The translations under genes were made by a program, and so were the position numbers. A model generated the notes under the pieces. That model was given only the letters and a program-made list of their open reading frames with translations. It searched no databases and was not told the origin of the DNA. Below, one piece after another: positions 7,703 to 12,022 of a stretch of DNA of 12,022 nt. The stretch spans positions 1 to 12,022 of the forward strand of contig JBCBZH010000118.1 in the NCBI GenBank assembly GCA_039815415.1, written 5' to 3'. How positions within the stretch are numbered: position 1 is the stretch's first letter; the number at the start of each line of letters is the position of its first letter. Source of the DNA: JBCBZH01 sp039815415. GTDB taxonomy: Bacteria > Bacteroidota > Rhodothermia > Rhodothermales > Rubricoccaceae.

Positions 7703-9103
7703 ATGTCTGATTCGTCCTCAGTCTCTCACCTCAATCGCTTCCGTTCTCACGTAGAGGACCGTTCCCTCAAGGTTGGGGTGATCGGCCTTGGGTATGTGGG
7801 CTTGCCGCTGGCCGTCGAGCTGGCGGAAGCTGGTTACTCAGTGATCGGCTACGATGTCAGCCAGCCGGTTGTGGATGGCATCAACGGGGGCATCAGCCAC
7901 ATTGGCGACGTTTCGTCTGAGACGCTCGCAGGGTTGGTGGACGCCGGGCTGATTGTAGCGACCACGGATGAGAGTCACCTCGGCGAATGTGGAGCGCTGT
8001 CGATCTGCGTGCCGACGCCGCTCAACAAGATCAAGGACCCGGATCTAGCCTACGTCCTGCGCGCGGGAGAGACCATTCGGCGCGTCATGCGGCCAGGAAC
8101 GCTGGTCATCCTCGAAAGCACGACGTACCCCGGCACCACCGACGAGGTGTTGCTTCCCATTCTCGAAGAGGGAGGCCTGAAGGTGGGGGCCGATCTGTTC
8201 CTGTGCTTCTCGCCGGAGCGCGTGGATCCAGGCAACCCTACGTGGCAGACCAAGAACACGCCGAAGGTGCTCGGGGGCGTCACCGAGGCGTGCACCGACG
8301 CTGGGCGGGCACTGTACGACACGGTGTTCGACACTGTGGTGCCAGTCACCAGCGCGCGGGCGGCGGAGCTGGTCAAGGTCTACGAGAACACCTTCCGCAT
8401 GATCAACATCGCGCTGGCGAACGAGCTGGCGCAGGCGTGCGACAAGCTGGACCTCGACGTGTGGGAGGTAGTGGAGGCCGCAGCGACCAAGCCGTTCGGC
8501 TTCATGAAGTTCACCCCTGGTCCAGGTCTAGGTGGGCACTGCATCCCGCTGGATCCACACTACCTCGCGTGGAAGATGCGGACGCTCTCGTTCAAGACGC
8601 GGCTCATCGAGCTGGCGAGCGAGATCAACGCCGAGATGCCGGTGTTCGTGGTCCGCAAGGTGGCAGACGCGCTCAACGACGACAGCAAGGCCGTTCGGGG
8701 CAGCCGCGTGCTGGTTCTCGGGATCGCATACAAGAAGAACATCGACGACCTCCGCGAGAGCCCGGCGCTCGAGATCATCCACCTCCTCCAGGAGAACGGC
8801 GCGGACGTGGTGTATCACGATCCCTACTGCCCGACTATCGCGGATGACGGGCACACGGCGATTCAGAATCTCCCACTCCACAGCCAGCCGCTCACCGACG
8901 AGGTGCTGGCGGCCGTCGATGCGGTCGTGCTCGTGACCGACCACACGGACGTGGACTACGGCTTCGTGGCAAACCGCGTCCCGGTCATCGTCGATACCCG
9001 TGGGGCCATGAAGGGCGTGGAGGGATCCGCTCGCGTCCTCGGCCTCAGTGGCGTCGAAAGCGGCCGGGACGGCTCTCACGAGCTGGCACCCGTGGTGGTG
9101 TAG
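7703..9103 (+). CDS. Nucleotide sugar dehydrogenase (WbpA-like UDP-N-acetylhexosamine 6-dehydrogenase)
   Basis: Enzymes of this family oxidise C6 of a UDP-sugar in two NAD-dependent steps to the uronic acid, supplying acidic sugar precursors. The 466-residue protein has an N-terminal Rossmann GLGYVG loop (28-33) and a CVPTPL motif. ESTTYPGTTDE and SPERVDPGN blocks follow, then a central-domain Lys225 in ELVKVYENTFR. The catalytic cysteine is Cys280 in GPGLGGHCIPLDPHYLAWK. The C-terminal UDP-binding domain includes GIAYKKNIDDLRESPALEI. The SPERVDPGN and GGHCIPLDPHYLAWK forms point to the WbpA/WbpO/TviB branch (UDP-GlcNAc or UDP-GalNAc) rather than UDP-glucose dehydrogenase; exact substrate is uncertain. 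The ATG at 7703 gives a ~20-residue lead into the Rossmann strand. It is preceded by 140 bases without a confident promoter and probably belongs to the wzc transcription unit. Confidence 0.93.
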   Translation: MSDSSSVSHLNRFRSHVEDRSLKVGVIGLGYVGLPLAVELAEAGYSVIGYDVSQPVVDGINGGISHIGDVSSETLAGLVDAGLIVATTDESHLGECGALSICVPTPLNKIKDPDLAYVLRAGETIRRVMRPGTLVILESTTYPGTTDEVLLPILEEGGLKVGADLFLCFSPERVDPGNPTWQTKNTPKVLGGVTEACTDAGRALYDTVFDTVVPVTSARAAELVKVYENTFRMINIALANELAQACDKLDLDVWEVVEAAATKPFGFMKFTPGPGLGGHCIPLDPHYLAWKMRTLSFKTRLIELASEINAEMPVFVVRKVADALNDDSKAVRGSRVLVLGIAYKKNIDDLRESPALEIIHLLQENGADVVYHDPYCPTIADDGHTAIQNLPLHSQPLTDEVLAAVDAVVLVTDHTDVDYGFVANRVPVIVDTRGAMKGVEGSARVLGLSGVESGRDGSHELAPVVV

Positions 9104-9125
9104 GTCGCCAGCTCGAGCTGGCGAC
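9104..9125. repeat. Perfect 22-bp palindrome between convergent genes
   Basis: The arms GTCGCCAGCTC (9104-9114) and GAGCTGGCGAC (9115-9125) are exact reverse complements. The palindrome starts at the first base after the dehydrogenase stop and ends eight bases before the deacetylase stop, so it fills most of the 30-base convergent gap. As RNA it would fold into an 8-bp stem with a CTCGAG loop from either strand, which suits a bidirectional terminator, but there is no T-tract. Related half-copies occur elsewhere in the window (3454, 7624, 10781, 11245). Confidence 0.85.
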
Positions 9126-9133
9126 AAGGCGTC

Positions 9134-10078
9134 CTACCGATAGACGGTTGCCGCCTGCCGGTACATCGTCGCGTGGAGATCGGCTGTGGCTTCGGCGAGC
9201 GTCTCCGGGGCCTGGCCGGGTTGACGCCGCGCCGCGTAGCCACCCGAGAGAAGCAGACAGAGCGGAATACCAGAAGCGCGGACCGTTTCGCAGACGTATC
9301 GGTCGCGAGCCGCAAGCCCATCCCGCGTCAGGGAGAGCCGCCCGAACCGGTCATCGGCCACCACATCGACGCCGCCGAGGTAGATGACGAGGTCTGGAGT
9401 CGCCTGCTCGATCGCCTCTGGGAGGTGTCGTTTGAGCAGGGTGAGGTAGGTTTCGTCTGTGGTGCCGTCCGGGAGAGGGACGTCTCGGGTGGACGGAGGC
9501 TTGCGGAACGGGAAGTTGTTGGCGCCATGCATCGAGAACGTGAACACGCCGCCATGAGGCCAGCCCCGCTCGCCACTGAAGAACGCGGCGTTTCCGTTTC
9601 CCTGGTGCACATCCAGATCCACGATGAGCGCCCTCCGCAGCCAGCCCGAGCGCTGGTGCATCCGGATCGCGACGGCGACATCGTTGAGGACGCAGAAGCC
9701 CTCGCCCCAGTCGGGCATGGCATGATGGGTGCCGCCGGCGAGATTGCCCGCCAGCCCGTCGCAGAGAGCCATCCAGATGGCATTGGCCGTACCCTGGACA
9801 GCGAGGCGGGAACGGCGGACCAGGGCCTCGCTCCACGGCAACCCCATCCGGCGTTCAGCCGAGCGTTCTAGCGTTCCGGCCTCGAGAGCCGTGAGATAGC
9901 GCGACGTGTGAACCAGCAGGAGGTCGCCCCAGTCGGCCTCGCGAGGCTCCACGATGTCGTTGGAGCGGAGCACGGTCTCCGAAATCAGCAGGTCCCGGAG
10001 GGCTGAGAACTTCGCCATCGGGAACGGGTGCCGCTCGGGCAGCGGGACGACGTAGTCCGGATGGTAGGAGACGCGCAC
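9134..10078 (-). CDS. Histone deacetylase family protein (zinc-dependent acyl-amide hydrolase)
   Basis: Members of the arginase/deacetylase superfamily remove acyl groups from lysine, polyamines or other amides using Zn2+. The 314-residue product starts with the conserved YHPDYVVPLPERHPFPMAKF block. The active-site His pair lies in GGTHHA (His118, His119). The zinc ligands are Asp156 and His158 in DLDVHQGNG and Asp238 in GGVDVVADD, and a catalytic-type tyrosine is in SGGYA (Tyr281). The FGRLSLTRDGLAARD segment is typical of bacterial HDAC-like (AcuC-related or class IV) enzymes. The natural substrate cannot be told from sequence. The GTG at 10078 is chosen because the conserved N-terminal strand begins there; the frame runs open to 10522, but that stretch is antisense-frame shadow of the thioredoxin-like gene. 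The thioredoxin-like gene ends 89 bases upstream. There is no signal peptide, so it is cytoplasmic. Confidence 0.9.
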   Translation of the reverse strand: MRVSYHPDYVVPLPERHPFPMAKFSALRDLLISETVLRSNDIVEPREADWGDLLLVHTSRYLTALEAGTLERSAERRMGLPWSEALVRRSRLAVQGTANAIWMALCDGLAGNLAGGTHHAMPDWGEGFCVLNDVAVAIRMHQRSGWLRRALIVDLDVHQGNGNAAFFSGERGWPHGGVFTFSMHGANNFPFRKPPSTRDVPLPDGTTDETYLTLLKRHLPEAIEQATPDLVIYLGGVDVVADDRFGRLSLTRDGLAARDRYVCETVRASGIPLCLLLSGGYAARRQPGQAPETLAEATADLHATMYRQAATVYR

Positions 10079-10167
10079 GCCGCCTGAATGCAGGAGAGAC
10101 GGTCCGAGTTGCGTGTCGGGCCAATCTTGGCTCAGCCTGTGTATCGCGTCAACGGGCTGGCGAAGGG

Positions 10168-10695
10168 CTACCGGCCTGCATCCTGGGGCGCCTCGGTCTG
10201 GGCCTCGATGTACTCTGCGAATGAGACGTGCTCGTACGCTTCTTCCTTGACGTAGCGCAGCGCGTGCAGAAAGGTCTCGGCGTCCTGGAAGCCTGGCATC
10301 TTGGTGATCAGCGATCCGTCGGAGTCCACGAAGACAGTGGTTGGGGTTGCCGAGACTTGCAGGGCGTTTGCGAGTGCGGCCATGGACACGGTGTGCTCGA
10401 AGAACTGGACCACCTCCTGACTCTCGAGGTCTACGCGTGTCGCCTCGTAGTGGGTGCCGAGGTAGGCCTGTACAGCGTCGTTGGTGTAGGTCTCCCGGTC
10501 CATCCGGGCACACCAGCCGCACCAGACGGTGTACGAGTGAAGTACCAGCAGGCGGTCATTGGCCGTCGCCAGCGTGATGGCCTCATCCATCGAACGCCAG
10601 TTCGGAGCATCGTCTGGAATGACCCCTGCGTTGGTTTGCGCCGTAGCGGGCAGAGCCGCGATCAGCAGCGCGAGGGTACACAGAAGGCGAATCAT
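10168..10695 (-). CDS. Periplasmic thioredoxin-like protein
   Basis: The 175-residue protein has a signal peptide (~1-19, ending ATAQ) and a thioredoxin fold. The redox motif WCGWC has cysteines at 59 and 62, and a SATPTTVF segment places the cis-proline at Pro118. The fold resembles the thioredoxin_2/SoxW/DsbD-gamma group, and an exported location suggests a role in disulfide reduction or cytochrome or envelope protein maturation; the client is unknown. CGWC differs from the CGPC of cytosolic thioredoxin, as is common in secreted relatives. Its ATG overlaps the TGA of the upstream glycosyltransferase (ATGA, 10692-10695), which indicates translational coupling. The last ~25 residues are acidic and look disordered. 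Confidence 0.9.
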   Translation of the reverse strand: MIRLLCTLALLIAALPATAQTNAGVIPDDAPNWRSMDEAITLATANDRLLVLHSYTVWCGWCARMDRETYTNDAVQAYLGTHYEATRVDLESQEVVQFFEHTVSMAALANALQVSATPTTVFVDSDGSLITKMPGFQDAETFLHALRYVKEEAYEHVSFAEYIEAQTEAPQDAGR

Positions 10696-11822
10696 GGAGT
10701 CGAGAGCAAGGACAGAACGAGGCGCTGGAAGTGGGCTGTCACGTCAGCCGGGGCGAGAGCCGTGAGGGCATCCGGGATGCGGGATCGCCAGCTCGACCGG
10801 AGCGGGGCCTCTGTACATCCGCGGAGAGCGTCTGCAACGGCTTCAGGGTTCGCTGGATCGACGAGCGTCCCGACCTCGAACGCGTCAACTACGCGCTGGA
10901 TCTCTGGCAACGGGCTGGCGAGAACGGGCACGTGGGCGTTCAGGTAGTCGAAGAGCTTGTTGGGGAGGCTCAGACGGAGGCTTTCCGTGAGTGGTTCGAT
11001 GAGACAGGCGCCCATGTCTGCACCCACGGTGAACGAGGGGAGATCCGCCGGAGGCACAAACGGGTGAAGGATGGCGCGGTCGCCGAGCGGCTGGGCACGT
11101 CGGTAGACCTCTGGGTAGAGAGGCCCTTCGCCGATGAACGCAAGACGGACGGAATCGACGTCACGGGCGGCGTCCAGAAGCGTAAGTAGGCCTCGGCCTT
11201 CGCGGAACAGGCCTTGATAGAGCACCAGGGTTCGGTCATCGTCGGGGATCGCCAGCTCGGTCTGGAGACGGTCGGAGGGCCCCGGCGAGGGCGTGTCTGG
11301 ACAATTGGGGAGCACCTCTGGGCGTGGAATCCCATACGCGGTCACCAGCGCGTCGGCGATGCTGTCGCTGACGGTCAGGACGGCGTCGGCACTCCGGATG
11401 AACCGGCGCTCAACCGTGCGCCACGTTGCTCGAACGAGTGGCCGGTTGGCCGACGCGTCGAGGTGTGCATACAGCTCCCGACTGTCGAACACCAGCGTGC
11501 CGCCGTGACGGGCGGCGGCGGCTGAGAGCGCTGGGAGGACGTAGAGGTCGCTGGCGAGGTACAGGTCGGCGGGCTGGCGACGTACATGCTGGTTCACGGC
11601 TCGGTGGGCGGCCCAGAACCACGCCGGTCCACGCCCTGAAGGGCGCGGCAGCATGTCCACGGCGAGCGGAGTGGGGAGAGCATCTGCGTCGCTGAGAGCC
11701 CCGATGCCGACGACCCGCACCTCCACCTCGAGCGCCACAAGGGCACGCAGCTGGCGTAGCGCCCGCGACGAAGCCGATGGGTCGCCAACGTAGGCGAAGA
11801 GGACGCGGGGAGCGGAGGCCAT
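10692..11822 (-). CDS. Glycosyltransferase family 4-like (GT-B fold)
   Basis: The 376-residue product matches a GT-B glycosyltransferase: an N-terminal acceptor domain (VLFAYVGDPSASSRALRQLRAL, then VFDSRELYAH near 111-120), a linker with VLTVSDSIADAL, and a C-terminal donor domain. The donor domain has LVLYQGLFREGRGL (~199-212), FIGEGPLY and the SLPNKLFDYL...PVLASPLPEI block that replaces the classical EX7E region in several GT4 enzymes. Donor and acceptor are unknown. ATG 11822 is preferred to an in-frame GTG six bases upstream. It is the first gene of a probable three-gene minus-strand operon with the thioredoxin-like and deacetylase genes. Near its C-terminus the peptide SSWRSRIP is encoded by a GGGATCGCCAGCTCG copy, read in a different frame from the second copy at 11245 (which encodes ELAIP). 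Confidence 0.88.
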   Translation of the reverse strand: MASAPRVLFAYVGDPSASSRALRQLRALVALEVEVRVVGIGALSDADALPTPLAVDMLPRPSGRGPAWFWAAHRAVNQHVRRQPADLYLASDLYVLPALSAAAARHGGTLVFDSRELYAHLDASANRPLVRATWRTVERRFIRSADAVLTVSDSIADALVTAYGIPRPEVLPNCPDTPSPGPSDRLQTELAIPDDDRTLVLYQGLFREGRGLLTLLDAARDVDSVRLAFIGEGPLYPEVYRRAQPLGDRAILHPFVPPADLPSFTVGADMGACLIEPLTESLRLSLPNKLFDYLNAHVPVLASPLPEIQRVVDAFEVGTLVDPANPEAVADALRGCTEAPLRSSWRSRIPDALTALAPADVTAHFQRLVLSLLSTP

Positions 11823-11952
11823 GCCCACAAGTTCTCACCATCCGGACGTTGGCGTCGAACAGAGAAATCTGCACGGTTCTCCATCGGGAGTGACAGAGGA
11901 ACGACGGTGCTATACGTGTACTTTATGGACTCCCTTCCCCGTTCAACGACGC
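11823..11952. promoter_or_regulatory. Divergent intergenic region
   Basis: This 130-base gap must hold promoters for the minus-strand glycosyltransferase operon and probably for the right-edge gene. A TGCTATACG sequence (11908-11916), with a TGACAG about 14 bases before it, is the only promoter-like string I see for the rightward gene, and the spacing is short. No convincing TAnnTTTG box is visible on either strand. Confidence 0.25.
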
Positions 11953-12022
11953 GTGAACCCACGCCGCATCCTGTTCGGGCTGGCGGCTTTAGCCGTTGGC
12001 ATTCTGATCGGCCTGCCGGTAG
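11953..12022 (+). CDS. Start of a membrane or secreted protein (3' truncated)
   Basis: A GTG at 11953 opens a frame to the right edge encoding a short basic N-terminus (NPRR) followed by about 18 hydrophobic residues (ILFGLAALAVGILIGLPV). This fits a signal peptide or first transmembrane helix. It is divergent from the glycosyltransferase, with a 130-base gap. A competing ATG at 11925 in another frame is also open to the edge, but its product is Pro/Arg-rich with no membrane segment, so I prefer the GTG frame. Function cannot be assigned from 23 codons. Confidence 0.45.
   Translation, partial: MNPRRILFGLAALAVGILIGLPV

Noticed and set aside
7647..7754. Small upstream ORF (35 codons) overlapping the start of the nucleotide sugar dehydrogenase
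   Set aside because: Its composition is unremarkable, it has no initiation signal, and it runs into the real gene in another frame. It is probably chance.
7987..8847. Open frame in +1 register inside the nucleotide sugar dehydrogenase
   Set aside because: The Arg/Gly/His-rich translation is typical of a shifted frame of a GC-rich gene; the dehydrogenase motifs are intact across the region.
10120..10131. Short inverted repeat GCCAA-TC-TTGGC upstream of the deacetylase as an operator
   Set aside because: Five-base arms with a two-base gap are too short to separate from chance without comparative data.
10079..10522. N-terminal extension of the deacetylase frame adding about 148 residues
   Set aside because: The extension overlaps the well-supported thioredoxin-like gene in another frame, is Arg/Pro/Gly-rich, and precedes the conserved first strand of the family. 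It is a shadow of the other gene.

Overview
This 12 kb, high-GC window most likely comes from a marine Rhodothermales-type member of the Bacteroidota/Rhodothermota (Rubrivirga/Rubricoccus-like). This placement is an inference from three observations. The left-edge gene ends in a type IX secretion (T9SS) C-terminal sorting domain. Start codons are preceded by pyrimidine-rich leaders rather than Shine-Dalgarno sites. At least one upstream region carries a TAnnTTT-type -7 box. Most genes have a strong G/C bias at third codon positions.

Layout, left to right. Positions 2-994 hold the 3' part of a secreted T9SS cargo protein, followed by a terminator-like hairpin. Then come two genes of the GDP-L-fucose pathway in inverted order: GDP-L-fucose synthase (fcl, 1277-2272) and GDP-mannose 4,6-dehydratase (gmd, 2352-3440). 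A metallophosphoesterase (3489-4190) lies convergent to gmd and divergent from the next gene. The plus strand resumes with a Wzc-type tyrosine autokinase/co-polymerase (4339-6696), a periplasmic double-SLBB protein (6738-7562) and a WbpA-like nucleotide sugar dehydrogenase (7703-9103). A perfect 22-bp palindrome fills most of the 30-bp gap to a convergent minus-strand set: glycosyltransferase (10692-11822), thioredoxin-like protein (10168-10695, overlapping by ATGA) and histone-deacetylase-family enzyme (9134-10078). A divergent membrane or secreted protein begins at 11953 and runs off the right edge.

Taken together this is part of a capsule or exopolysaccharide locus. fcl and gmd supply GDP-fucose, the dehydrogenase supplies a UDP-N-acetylhexosaminuronate, Wzc controls chain length and export, and the SLBB protein probably belongs to the export conduit. 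The flippase, the polymerase and a canonical Wza channel are not in the window. The GT/thioredoxin/deacetylase set may be separate from or accessory to that pathway.

The most unusual signals are not genes. The 10-mer CGAGCTGGCG (or its complement) occurs 14 times by my count, both inside codons and in intergenic palindromes. A 20-bp tandem repeat abuts the fcl start. A sharp codon-usage break lies inside the T9SS cargo gene. I saw no tRNA, rRNA, CRISPR, transposase or integrase. No gene-free stretch exceeds 300 bases; the longest is 995-1276.
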